Assembly (NCBI RefSeq): GCF_964340395.1
Contig: NC_135549.1
Location: 17,153,842-17,217,841 of the forward strand
DNA: 64,000 bases
Reading direction: 5' to 3'
Source: Glandiceps talaboti
Taxonomy: Eukaryota > Hemichordata > Enteropneusta > Spengelidae
A program made the translations under genes and the position numbers. Shown here piece after piece: positions 1 through 13,800 of this stretch. The notes below the pieces were generated by a model. The model was not told where the DNA came from, ran no database searches, and worked only from the letters and a program-made list of their open reading frames with translations. Position 1 is the first letter of the stretch, and each line of letters begins with the position of its first letter.

Positions 1-1250
1 AAAATTGTTCTGTAGCTCCAACACAGAGTATATCCTTGTTCTTACTGATGATGTATACAGGAAATATTACTTGAAAACTGACACGAAAACTCCCCATTCT
101 GCTAACAGTTTACATACTATCTGATGGTACACGGGAGGTATAGTTGCCTTTTGAGTGGCAGTAGTTCTAGTAAATGGGAGGTGTAATTGCCTTTTTTTGA
201 GTGGCAGTTGATGGCTGACATGGTCATAGCAGTAGTTTCTAGAAGTTTGAAGGTATAGTTGCCTTTTGAGTGGCAGTTGATGGATGAGGTCGTCATGGCA
301 GTAGTTCTAGTAAATGGGAGGTATAATTGCCTTTTGAAAAAAAAAGTAATTTAAACACAATTGTTTACCTTTATCCAAGGAAATTACGTATATAGATATT
401 TGTATGACTGAGTAAAATTCAATTATTTCCCAGATTCTGTATTTATATTTCTCATATAGCCATAAATTTCACTGGTAAGTACTAGTACATTGTAAGAATT
501 TGCTTAAAACACACAATTTCAACGTGACAGTAGCAAATGAGACTATGTTACTAGTTCAGCATGCACAGACGGCAAAGTAGTTACGATTCATCTCATGCAT
601 GGAAATGGTAGATTAATTGACAATGTATACTAATCAACTCTAAAGTAAGAGTATGGGGGTGGGATGTAGATTTCAACAAAATATCTAATTATGTGGGGAC
701 AGATTTGAACAGATTTCAAGCTAATGATGGTGGTGTAGGAGGATATATATGACTCCAACCCCCTGTGGTATCACATACCACTCACTGTATAGTAACAACA
801 CTTCTTGATGGATACTTAATTAATCCCATCACAAGTGTGATTTAATTCCAAATTATTTTGTAACAGTGAAAAGACAAAAGGACAAAAAGATGATTGTAAT
901 GAGGGCGCTCTATCATATTCCTTGGTCATGGGTTAGTAGCACTACAGATAAGACGAACATGTAATGAGGACGCTCTAGCCCTGTTTTTGTAATCAATTCA
1001 CACTTATGTTCCAAAAATGAGATGAGGAAAGGTGAGAATGCAATGAGGGCACACTGTCACTGCTCATGGTTTACAGTCTCTATGCATCTACCAAAAGTAT
1101 TCCAACACCAGGCCAGCAGCAGCCAGCCAGGCAGGCAGGTATGAACAATAAATGTACAACGTGAGTGCTTTATCAAAGTGTGTACTTTTCAACACAATGA
1201 AGGAATAAAGGAAACCAAACAGGCAACAGAGTTGACACTTTTTCAACTAC
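1..1250. other. Intronic sequence with a three-copy 70-bp repeat
   Basis: Part of the intron after exon 20. Around 130-340 a unit of about 70 bp (GGGAGGTATAGTTGCC, GAGTGGCAGTTGATGG, GCAGTAGTTCTAG) repeats about three times. The rest is AT-rich with no exon I can support; the second half of FN3-5 is not here. Confidence 0.7.
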
Positions 1251-1255
1251 TTAGT

Positions 1256-1256
1256 A

Positions 1257-1331
<75 letters not shown>
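1256..1331. repeat. (TG)n microsatellite
   Basis: About 38 uninterrupted TG dinucleotides directly before the 42-bp minisatellite. Confidence 0.99.
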
Positions 1332-1334
<3 letters not shown>

Positions 1335-1369
1335 AATATGAGTATGTGTGTGAGTACGTATGTATGCAT

Positions 1370-2736
1370 ACAAATGTACTAGATCACACACTGTATATGG
1401 CAACAAAGTATACAATTGTACTAGATCACACACTGTATATGGCAACAAAGTATACAATTGTACTAGATCACACACTATATGGCAACAAAGTATACAATTG
1501 TACTAGATCACACACTATATGGCAACAAAGTATACAAATGTACTAGATCACACACTGTATATGGCAACAAAGTATACAATTGTACTAGATCACACACTAT
1601 ATGGCAACAAAGTATACAATTGTACTAGATCACATACTGTATATGGCAACAAAGTATACAAATGTACTAGATCACACACTATATGGCAACAAAGTATACA
1701 ATTGTACTAGATCACATACTGTATATGGCAACAAAGTATACAAATGTACTAGATCACACACTATATGGCAACAATGTATACAAATGTACTAGATCACATA
1801 CTGTATATGGCAACAAAGTATACAAATGTACTAGATCACACACTATATGGCAACAAAGTATACAAATGTACTAGATCACACACTATATATGGCAACAAAG
1901 TATACAATTGTACTAGATCACATACTGTATATGGAAACAATGTATACAAATGTACTAGATCATATACTGTATATGGAAACAATGTATACAAATGTACTAG
2001 ATCACACACTGTATATGGCAACAAAGTATACAAATGTACTAGATCACACATTGTATATGGAAACAAAGTATACAAATGTACTAGATCACACACTGTATAT
2101 GGCAACAAAGTATACAAATGTACTAGATCACACACTATATGGCAACAAAGTATACAAATGTACTAGATCACACACTGTATATGGCAACAAAGTATAAAAA
2201 TGTACTAGATCACACACTGTATATGGCAATGAAGTATACAAATGTACTAGATCACACACTGTATATGGCAAACAAAGTATACAAATGTACTAGATCACAC
2301 ACTGTATATGGCAACAAAGTATACAAATGTACTAGATCACACACTGTATATGGCAACAATGTATACAAATGTACTAGATCACACACTATATGGAAACAAA
2401 GTATACAAATGTACTAGATCACACACTGTATATGGCAACAAAGTATACAAATGTACTAGATCACACACTGTATATGGCAACAAAGTATACAATTGTACTA
2501 GATCACACACTGTATATGGCAACAATGTATACAAATGTACTAGATCACACACTGTATATGGCAACAATGTATACAAATGTACTAGATCACACACTATATG
2601 GCAACAATGTATAATGTACTAGATCACACACTGTATATGGCAACAAAGTATACAATTGTACTAGATCACACACTGTATATGGCAACAATGTATACAAATG
2701 TACTAGATCACACACTGTATATGGAAACAAAGTATC
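1370..2736. repeat. 42/40-bp minisatellite, about 33 copies
   Basis: Tandem unit reads GGCAACAAAGTATACAAATG followed by TACTAGATCACACACTGTAT and AT; a 40-bp variant lacks GT in the CTGTATAT part. The copies differ at few sites (AAAG/AATG, CAAT/CAAA, GCAA/GAAA). The 42-bp unit is a multiple of three, so it stays open over several copies in some frames, but the 40-bp variants shift frame and there is no sign of coding use. It ends 14 bases inside the intron from the exon 20 donor. Confidence 0.98.
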
Positions 2737-2750
2737 AGTGTATGTCTTAC

Positions 2751-2873
2751 CTTTTTTCTTATGACGCACCACATAATGATTTACAGATGGTCCCTCTTCA
2801 TCTGTTGTCCATGTCACATTCATTGAAGAGTCACCAACCTGTACAAGCTCAGGTTGGCTAGGTGACCTGGGAG
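2751..2873 (-). CDS. Exon 20: FN3-5, first half (last exon in window)
   Basis: Acceptor GATTTTCAG, donor AAAAG|GTAAGACATAC. Codes PPRSPSQPELVQVGDSSM, then NVTWTTDEEGPSVNHYVV and RHKKK. FN3 Trp and the DEEGPSVNHYVVRHK turn are clear. The donor is followed after 14 bases by the 42-bp minisatellite. No partner exon for the rest of FN3-5 was found in 1-2750. Confidence 0.9.
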
Positions 2874-5800
2874 CTGAAAATCAAAATCAGAGGATGTATG
2901 CAATATAAACATATGCCAAAATTTGAAAAACAAGCTTTCAGTTGAAGACATACTCCCCAACAGTGTGTTATATGACAAAGTCATATTGCAAATTTGAATA
3001 GTTTCTCTAGATACAAAGTTGCATAACTATTGATCAATTTGAAATTTGACCTTGATTATATATATATGGAGATCAAACTCAAAGGTCAAGTTATAGACCC
3101 TACATGGCTTGGTGCTTCATCTGTACTGCACATATCATAGTTATGTTATGCAACAGTTCTGACAGTAACTAGTTATGATTTAACAAGAGTCAGCAACTTG
3201 AATACCATGTCTAATTCTCCTCATTACACAAAGATATCGCAGAAAATTGTTCAGATCTGACCCACGCCCCTTTAAAGAACTTTCATTTTGAATAGGCCAT
3301 TTCAGACTGCAAACAAGAAAGTGAGAATACAGTGCTCTCACTCAAATTGGGGGTATCATCACCTATTTGTACCATTTCTTAGGAGCTTTGTCCCTTGGTA
3401 TTCGGTAGAAGTGTAAATCAGGGATGTTTTTCGTATTGTTCAAACATCGAGGAAAGCACCGAGTGCTCTATGATTAATCATGCAAGTAACCTATACCATG
3501 TATACCCTCAAGGTACACACAAACACGAAGTAGAGCGCCACCATGCCATATTTTGCAAAGACATATTCATCTGTCTTGTGCTACTCTTGGCAATTTTTCA
3601 CAATATTATTTTGCAAACTATATAAATAAATGAATCTAAAAATAACAAATGTACCTTGGTACACCAGGTATATACTTACGTGCTAATTCTCTTGTTGTCT
3701 CTTCTCTTCGGATATATTCACCACCACCCACTTTGGTGTGGGCTCTGATTTTAACAAGGTACTGCGTCAAGGGTTTCAAGTCACCGATCTTCTTCTTGAA
3801 TATATAAGCATCTGTGATATTATAGGTCAGTATGTGGCCTAATTCTGTTCCAAGCACTGTATTTGAAGAAGAACATGAGACAACACCAAAATTAATCATA
3901 TAAAAGTTTAAACTGTGACTAAGTATTTTGGTTCCTACATTTCATTTAGCCCTGTGAGGGAAGAAATATGCTGTGTAAAATGATACATGGTACACCACTG
4001 TGACTAACAGAGTGTTGTCATACTGCATACCCAAAACAGGACACAGGTTACTCATACAACTAGGTTTGATCATGGATGGGTCTATGATACATGTGACGTC
4101 AGTTTGAATGATGAAATAGTTAAAACCTGATCAAAATAAGGTGTTTTTGAGAAATGAAATCTTACTTTTAACAATTGTAAGCATAATTTTTAAAATTATA
4201 GAAATATTCTGAGATAAAATTGAAGCAAAATGTGCTGGTCCAGTTAGGCATTCTTTTCCAAAATCTCCAGGCCCAAAAAAGTTACCCTTTCTCATACCTT
4301 TTTGAGCACAACCCCACCCTCCCAGGAGGCCCTCCTTGTGCGATATATATGGGAGTTGTGTACCCCCCCCCCCCCATAATTGCACCAAAATAAATCAACA
4401 TAAAAATGGAAGCTGAACAGGTATCACAACAATTAACATGATTGGCAATGAAAGTATTATTACATATGTACCAGAGAGTACTTGCACTGGTGCACTCGAA
4501 TACTGGTGGTATTTGCACTGCAGTGCAATATTGAAAACATAATTGCATACCTGCATGCAAATGGTATGCAAGTGAAGGTGTGATCATTCGCATTTGATCA
4601 TACAGTGTCATTTTTATGGAAATTTGTTGCTCTAGATAAACAATATAAGAATAATAGAACCCCATTCAGCTCGAGTTTCAGTGTTGGTACTCATGCTTGC
4701 AGTGTTTTCTGCTGCATTTTCTCTTGCTATACTTGTGAAAGTACGGCAACAGAGAGCATTGCAAGCACTTGTTCAAATGCCTACAGTACACCACACTTGC
4801 ACTCACGTGTCATGGATGCTGTCATAATACTTACTCTTTTCACAGGTTATTTCATAGCCAGTAATTACGCCATTAGGATTTTCCGGAAAATCCCATCTCA
4901 GATAGAAGCCATTGGATAAAGCAATCAATTCGTAGTCAGCCACTATACCAGGTACTGCAACACAACAAAACAGTCGTAAAGTAAGAACGAGTCTTTGTCA
5001 AACTCAAAGACATATCCCCCAACTAGTGTACTGAATTTTACTTTTTCAAACAAATATGGCCATCCTCCAGTTAAAGTTGAGAATCAAGATAATTTATGCG
5101 TCAAATGTGATCTATGTAGAAGCTTTTAAAGACACCTGTCACATTCAAATACTACAAAGCATGTGATTCACCAGAAAAGGATTGATTTGGCATTTCACTA
5201 TAAAGGTCAAAGTCAAGGTAAAATACACATGTAATTCTAAAATTACGAAACATTATGTTTGATACTATAGGGGTAGGCACTTCAATGATGTTTCCATGTA
5301 TCATATCTTACAAGCTACAGTACAAATACTTATTCCATCTAAAATTGCATGACCATGAAAACAACTCTGCCTAAATATGCCCCAAATGTATGTGTTACTT
5401 TTTTCCCAAGCTTTTTAGCAAATAGATCAGAGCTGATAACATGGGGGTAGACACTTGAACCAAGTCTTTTTTTTTTTCTTTTTTTTTTATATTTATAAGA
5501 TTTTTATTGGTAACTTCAGTTGTTTACAATATAAGTTGCTCTTGTATTACATAATAAGATGGTGTATTGTTATCCATTTGTTACAGTGCCTTTCAAGTTT
5601 GTCTTTGTTAACAGCTATAATATACTCACAGTGATAATTGTATTTTACATGGTTCAAGTATAGTGCAAAGTGCGGTTTCAAGTTTTTCATCTTCATAGAG
5701 TAAATGTGTCTCTTGGCCAACAGAAGCAAGTGGTTATACAGATTTGTGAAAGTTATGTTTCCAAATGAACCAAGTCTTTATGTATTACAGTTCCTTAGCT

Positions 5801-6818
5801 ATTGTACAAATAGTTGCTTTTTACAACAAATATGGCAACTACTCATCCAAATTTGAAAATTTTGCAAAACTACAGTGACAGTGAGCATATGCCAGTATGG
5901 TTTGTCACCTGTGTACCAGGTTTGAATGAATTTGACGGGTTCATATCAGAGATACAGGTGCAAACAGGTGCACAGACACACTGACAGAACCTGATGTAAT
6001 GTTTCCTTCATGTAGCTTTGACTGTTGGGGGCTAAAAAATACCTTACCTCCTTCTGGTGTATCCGCATTCACAGGATCAGAAGAGGGTCCATCACCAGCA
6101 CTGTTCTTAGCTTGCACTTCAATGGTATAAGTTGAATATGGTGTCAGATCACTTAAAATGGCTGGTGCTGTATTCACCACCAGTTCTTTAGTTTCTACAG
6201 CCCGCTTCTGTCTTTGCTGCTTTGCTAAGGAAACACTGGTGTACAGGATCTAGTCACATAAAAATAAAAAAAAACATCACTTGTAAACATACTGGAACTT
6301 GACAAGTCTCTAGACTACTCAATATGGACAGATTTAAAGTTTATAGAAAAGGACATGGTACCAGTTTTGCACCTTATAATATGGGGTAGACACTTGAATG
6401 GAGTCTCTACATACAGTTTTTGAGTTCAGCGATAAATTGATTTTTAACTGCAAATATGGCCACCCTTTGGTCAAATTTGATAAACTTGTTAAACAAAGCA
6501 ATGTGTATATGTCCAATATGATATGTCACCTTTGTGCCAGGTTTGAAGAATATTGGATATTGCATGTTAGAGAAATTACATATTGTGGACAGAGACACTG
6601 ATGGAACCCATTGTAATAATTGGGGAGGCGGACTAAAAACCTATACTAATTATGTTAAGAGTACCTATCAGAAAAATTAACTGATTAATATGCAAATAAG
6701 GATAGCTACTCTATATGTTTTTTCCACAAAAAAACTAAGCAGATCCCCACGTTATCGGAAAGAATCCCTTACTAAATTCAATTTCAAGGCAGTCTAGAGT
6801 TTTTGAGAAACTGGTGAT

Positions 6819-6855
<37 letters not shown>

Positions 6856-9800
6856 GACAGATAGTCATGCCCAAGTATCTATTAAGCTCCCCCTTCAGGA
6901 GATAAAATGCCTCTAAACTACAACTACTAGTCTATATAATAAGGTGCGACTGCTAGTGACAATGTCTGTCACATATTATAGACATTATATATATTATTAG
7001 AAGATAGAAATGTGCTCTCAGTTTCAGGTATACTGTATTTCTTAAGTGTCACTCACCCTTTTCTGGTTTTGTTGACCTCAAATTTGAAAATCATTTTATT
7101 TGTTGTGTGATTTCAAGTTAGACATGAAGCTCAAAGTAAGTACTGTGTCTTTTCCTTGGGTATACTTCAGCGTACAAATTCAACATTTATGCTTGCTAAT
7201 TAGATTGCAAGTTAACTTTTTTGGTTTTAATTTTCTATTGATTTCCAATGGTCTAAATGTCTACTGTTTTATTACTTTATTAAGTTGCCATTCGGGAAAT
7301 TTCTGTGATGCCTGTAATGATATTTCACATTTAAGTTATTGTAAACAACTTCAATCTCTGTTTTGTACCTTGTAACCTGTAATTTCACCATTAACTGTGT
7401 CCTGAGGGGGCTCGTTCCAATCTACCATAATTTCTGTTGGGCCATTGACTGTCAGAACCACATTTGCAGGTTTTCCAACTGGTGCTGTAACAGAAGAATC
7501 AACATTTTGTTTGAATATTCATTTGAAGACTGAGAGAAAGTAATCGTTTTGACAAAAGTTCATCTCAGTACAAAATTAGCTCTACTGATGTGTTCAATCT
7601 CTTAAATGAAAGAAAATGAGAGTGTATATCTCGCCAATACTGGTTAGAGACCTTTCAGAAATGTTGTTATGTAGCATAGGGAAAAAGAAGGTCAAACTGT
7701 TCATTTTACATTCAAAAGGCTTGGTAAGGCCTAATAAAAAAAAAATTGTGTGGTTCTGATTACGCTCACTTTTAGAATAGATGGGGTAGGTATATAGATT
7801 TTTTATTTTATTATATATTTTTTTTCATGTACGAGTGTCTAGTTCAGGTTTTCCATTGTTTTCAAAATGGTCTCTGTGTTATTTATTTCTTCCTATCAGA
7901 TTGGAAGAATAGTTTTATATTTTCTTTTTAAGTTGATGTCAGATTGGAAGAATAGTTTTATATTGTCTTTTTAAGTTGATGACAGTTTCCGCATCCACTA
8001 TTACTTCACAATTTTTGCGATTTTATTATTTTTTTCTCAAATATGTAAACAAAAGTTTGGGGTTGGCAGTGAAAAACTGGAAGGGTTAAGTAACCGGAAC
8101 CAAACACTTATTTTTTTGAGGCCTAATACAAGAAACAGTCAACAAAATGGGTGTAAACAAAATTCATGAGCTTATTAATCTTAAATAATTGAAAACAGAA
8201 GGAACAGAACTACTTCAATTGACCAAATATACTATAAAAATTTGCCATGAAACATTTGAGAAGGGTGATTTTAAAAGTACATGTAAGCTATAGCACAGAA
8301 TGATTCTGATCCATACTTCTGGGAAAAAAATCAGCTGTTGAATAGCACCATCTAGTGGCCAAACTATACAATCTTTTGTCTTTTCTACAACTATAGGTAT
8401 CTAGAAAATGTTACCTGATTCCCCTGAAAATCCAACAGCTTCCACTGGATCTGGTCCAGTACCTTGCATGTTACTGGTTTGAATGGTCATTTCAAACATA
8501 GTCCAAGGTTTATCAGTGTCAACTCTGAAGCTGGTTGTTTCCCAATCTCCAATCATTTCCGGTGTCCAATCTTCATCACCTGCTTTTCTCCATTTCAAAA
8601 TATAGTTAAAATTTGGTCCATTGTGTGTTTCTGGTTCCATTGCCTGAAATTGACACAATATTCCAAGATTTATTTCCAGCAAGTCTTTTTATGTTCAAAT
8701 ACATAGCTCCCCCCACTCACACTACATGCATTGTGTTGTTGTATTAATGTCTGAAATATGGTCCTATGATTCACTAGCATTAGCAAGTTCATAACATCAT
8801 GTACAGCAATGTCACTTAATGTACATAAAGTGACAATAATAAACAACTCCTCCTCCTTTTCCTCTTCCTCCCCGGGTTATTTAGTTATATATTCATAGTT
8901 GATAGATCATGAATTCTATACTGGATGGGTTCACTGTTGCTATGATTCTGTCTTGAAAACCAAAATTCACGGTACTTACATCCCAGCTTATCACCATGTG
9001 GTATGGAGTATCTGGTGTTCCTTTAAAGTTGGTTGGATTAAGAGTTGGAGGGGCTGGGTCAGTTGTTAGGGTTCCGACTATATCACTTGGTTCTGATGTT
9101 CCAATTCCATTAACGGCAACCACACGGAATTTATAAACTACCCACGGAGAAAGCTCTAATGCAGCTGTAGTTACAGCTCCAACCTTTGTCTGTTCTTTCC
9201 ACTCTTCGTAATTGTCAAACTCTGTTGTGTACTGAACGATGTACTCTGTAATGGGTGAGTTATTGGAATCTGGTTCTGACCAGTGCAGGTTTACGTTTAA
9301 GTCATCATCCGTGTCCTCCACTCGTACATTCGTTGGAGCCTTAGGAACATCTGTGTAAGGTGTGAAATGTTATGACTTTTAATTAAAATAGATTTCACAG
9401 TACCTGTAAGTGTTTAACAATACCAAGTAGAGTGAATAGACCTGTTGATGTTCCAAGATGCATTGTGCGTCTCTCCATACAATGTCATGTATTGTGTATG
9501 TGCTGAAGGGTTTGCACACACTACTCTGGGAGATAGTTGTCACCTGACTGTACCCTGGGTTCCCCCTAAAATCCCTCTCTGCCATTGATGGTATTTAGTC
9601 AACATGTCTATTTCCATCATTTCCTGATAAAAATGTTATTTCAAACATACTAAAAGACAACACATGACTAGATGTAACAACAAAAGGACGTCCTCTCGCG
9701 CAATGCATCTTGGAACCGGAAAATTGAATATTAGTATGTTGCATTCCAGCAAACTCATATAAATAATACTGCCTATACTATTATGCTAATGTTACCATTC

Positions 9801-10469
9801 ACACTATTTCATTGTGACATTTAGTCAGTTATCATCATAGCTATGAAAATGAATTGTCGAAAATATGACATAAAAAAGAAGGTATATGTATAACTTTACA
9901 CTGAGGATCTGTCTATACATAATATCCTAACCATACACTGCTAACCCAAATATTTCAAAGATACTAAGGTCCTCTTCATCGGTGGATCGCCAGTTCCATC
10001 AAAGAAATTAATTTCTGTCACACTTTAACATGCTGAAGACAGCAGCTGTTGTCATGCAATAATATTCATACCATACCAGACAAGGGTACTGTATTTGGGT
10101 TAGAAATGTATGGTTAATGTTATTTTAAAGGTATATGTGTATGTATGTATGTATGTATGTATGTATGTATGTATGTATGTATGTATGTATGTATGTATGT
10201 ATGTATGTATGTATGTATGTATGTATGTATGTATGTATGTATGTATGTATGTATGTATGTATGTATGTATGTATGTATGTATGTATGTATGTATGTATGT
10301 ATGTATGTATGTATGTATGTATGCATGTATGCGTGTATGCGTGTATGTGTGTATGTGTGTATGTGTGTATGTGTGTGTATGTCTGTATGTATGTATGTAT
10401 GTATGTATGTATGTATGTATGTATGTATGTATGTCTGTCTGTCTGTCTGTCTGTATGTATGTATGTATG

Positions 10470-10500
<31 letters not shown>

Positions 10501-10720
10501 TGTATGTATGTATGTTATGTATGTATGTATGTATGTATGTATGTATGTATGTATGTATGTATGTATGTCTGTCTGTCTGTATGTATGTATGTATGTATGT
10601 ATGTATGTATGTATGTTATGTATGTATGTATGTATGTATATATGTATGTATGCGTGTGTGTGTATGTATGGATGTGTGTATGTATGTATGTATTTAGGTG
10701 TGTGTGCACACATGCGTGCA

Positions 10721-10813
<93 letters not shown>

Positions 10814-13800
10814 TGGTAAATCATACAGTTGTTATTCAATGTTTTATGGATGAATTTCCAAAAGTTGGCAATCAAAGAGATGCAAAGACAGGAACATTTC
10901 TAGGTTGGACAGATTGAGTATTAAATACATACTTTGAACAGTCAGCTCAGCAGTTGCCCTGGCTTCATCCAAAGCAGTTGCAGCAACACAGGTATATTCA
11001 TTAGTGTCTAACATCTGTGGTCTTCTGATGGTTAGTGTTGAAGTAGCTGGATCGACTCTGTATCGAGATGTTGGTCTGGTACCTAGTCGTTCACCATTTT
11101 TTTCCCAGTACACCTGTAGTTCTAGTTCTGTATCTGCTGTTGCTGAACACTCAAAGTTGACATCTGTTCCTTCAGTTGTGAACTTATCGGTGGGTGGTAT
11201 ATCAATAGTTGTTTTTCCTGCAAATTGATGGAAATAGTTGGTCAATTTCAAATTGTCCATCAAACTGGGGGAAATAGTGGGCCTATTTCAAAATGTCCTG
11301 CAAATTGGGGGGGGGGGGGGGGGACAGCTGCTGGTCAATTTCAAAATCTCGTCTTCATCACTGTGGTAGGTAATTTGAAAAAATAGCTTCTGACAAATTC
11401 ATGATAAAGTAAGTCTTTTAAATGATGATTTTGTAATTACATTAGACTATTGAGAGCTGAGCAATATGCTATATCAAACCCCAATGTCATACATTTTTTG
11501 AGGTGATATACCAGTAAGGGCGGTTTTAAAGACCAAATCAGCCACATGGATGAGGATTGGGTATTTATTTTGGCTTTTTAATTCATAAAACAATTTTATC
11601 ATGGCTTCCTGCTTGAAAAATCAATGTGAAACAACATATACCAAGTCCTTGCTTGTAACTCAATAAACTAAAAGCATAATGAATGTGTAAAAGTCTTTGT
11701 TATTGTTGTTGTTATTGTTACGATTCAACTTACTCAAAACAATCAGTTTTCCCTCTGCTTCTTCTTGTCCAAAGGAATTTTGTACATCACACGAATAAGT
11801 ACCTGCATCACCCACAGTAATACCAGTGATGACTAGAGTGCCATTCTTCCAAATTTCATAACGATCGCCACTTACCGCCTGTCATCAAGGCAAACAAACA
11901 TTAGCGCATTAGTCTTTTTGGAATGAGTACACAAGCTCAGCCACCCGAGTTATCAGAGTCAAGGAATTATGATCACCAAATCCAACTACGTCCTATCAGA
12001 GTATTAAAACTAACATTTGTATATGCTTCAATACTTTATACTCAGTAGTGTCTATTAAAGTGGCCATATGGATGAGAATTTGGTATTTATTTTGGATTTT
12101 TATTTGATAAAACAGCTTCACTAACTTTTTCTACTTGAAAAAATAATGTGAAATAACATATACCAAGTCCATGTTCATAACTCAATACACTGCAAAAAGA
12201 TGCAAAAAGTGCAAAAAGTTTGTTATTGTACGTACAATAACAAACATTTCACACATTGTTTAATGTTTTGCTGTTTATTGAGTTGTGAACATAGACTTGG
12301 TATATGTTATTTCACATTATTTTTTCAAGTAGAAAAAGTTAGTGAAGCTGTTTTATCAAATAAAAATCCAAAATAAATACCAAATTCTCATCCATATGGC
12401 CACTTTAAACATCTGTGGTCTTCTGAGGGTCAGAGTTGAAGTGTATGGATTTATTGAGTATAGAGATGTCGGTCTAGTATTACTCTGGTAGTTACAACTT
12501 CAGTTTTCTAAGATAGGCACAAACTAAAATTATTGTCGCAACATCTTGATACAACAGTGATAAGCTATATTGAATGGACGTTGATTTAATTATAGTCTCA
12601 GTAGGGAAGTGTCTCTGAAAACTAGTTTTTTTTAGAGTGCCATGTAACTTGCGATGCTGTTTTGGGACTTCCAGTGTTTACACTATGTTGATCACAGGGT
12701 GATTAGAATCGCACAACAGAAGAACTGCTATCACCCACTTGCATAAGGCATAAACAAATAATTGTTTGGTTCTAGTTACGCGACTCCACCTAGCTTTTCA
12801 CTGCCAACCCTAAACTTTTTTTTAGGTATTCGAGAAAAAATTGTGAAATCGCAAAAATTGTGAAGTCTCAACTTAGAAAGACACTCTAAAACTGTTCTTC
12901 CAATCTGTAATGGCTGTACATCTGATAGGAAGAAGGAAGAAATAACAACACAGAGACCATTTGGAAAACAATGGAAAACCTGAACTAGACACTCACATGA
13001 AAAAAAAAATCTATATACCTCACCTATTCTAAAATTGAGCGTAACCAGAACCACACCTTTTTTTATTAGGCCTATATATTTCACTGAGAATGAGTTTAGG
13101 TCATATACCGTATACCTATGCCAACATCAACTGTTCTCGATGAATATCTTCTATAAATATAATGATGTTTGTCCTCCCATATCAAGTGACATTGGAATGA
13201 TAAACGTTATGATATTCCTGTTAAATGTCATCCGGAGTGTCTTTCTGATCGGACAAAACACCACAACTCCAAATAAATGGTGACTGCACTTTGTCATTGT
13301 TGTTATAGTACCATATTAAACCACGAAAATGGGATATTTTTCAAAACAGGGACATTTCAACAAAGAACAACCATATCTCACTAGCACTCTACATACAATG
13401 GGGCACACGATGAGTTTTGACATGTTTTGGGGCATAATTTTTGTTGCATATTTAAAAGATTCTCGCAGTATTCTACTTTACTGAAGAGTACTTGACAATC
13501 ACTTGCAATTGCCTGGACTTACACCTGATATAACTTATATACGATGTAATTTATTATATATATGTACATAAACTGTTCAGGAAATTCCAACTTTTCTAAC
13601 AATGTCAGAAGACAATTGTGATGTCATAGAAGACATGCACAGATATTAATATTATACTAAGAATAGTTTAATCAAAGTTTTATGAAAGCATTTTCACTTG
13701 AGGAAAAAGTTTATAAAGTTAGTTCATGTTAAGGCTTGGAAGAAAATACATCAATTTTTATGGAAGTTTTTTATTTTGTTCACCTGACATATAAGATTGG

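Noticed and set aside
46-103. Possible exon with a perfect-looking donor (GTAAGAACAAGG on the minus strand)
   Set aside because: The open frame is only about 20 codons and does not look like the second half of an FN3 domain; a stop lies just upstream.
1178-2861. Many overlapping open frames with repeats such as MATKYTNVLDHTLY on both strands
   Set aside because: They come from the 42/40-bp minisatellite; frames switch with each 40-bp unit, and the region is intronic to the L1-family gene.
10110-10917. Long frames of VCMY and THIY repeats
   Set aside because: Translation of GTAT and GT microsatellites; no composition or context of a gene.
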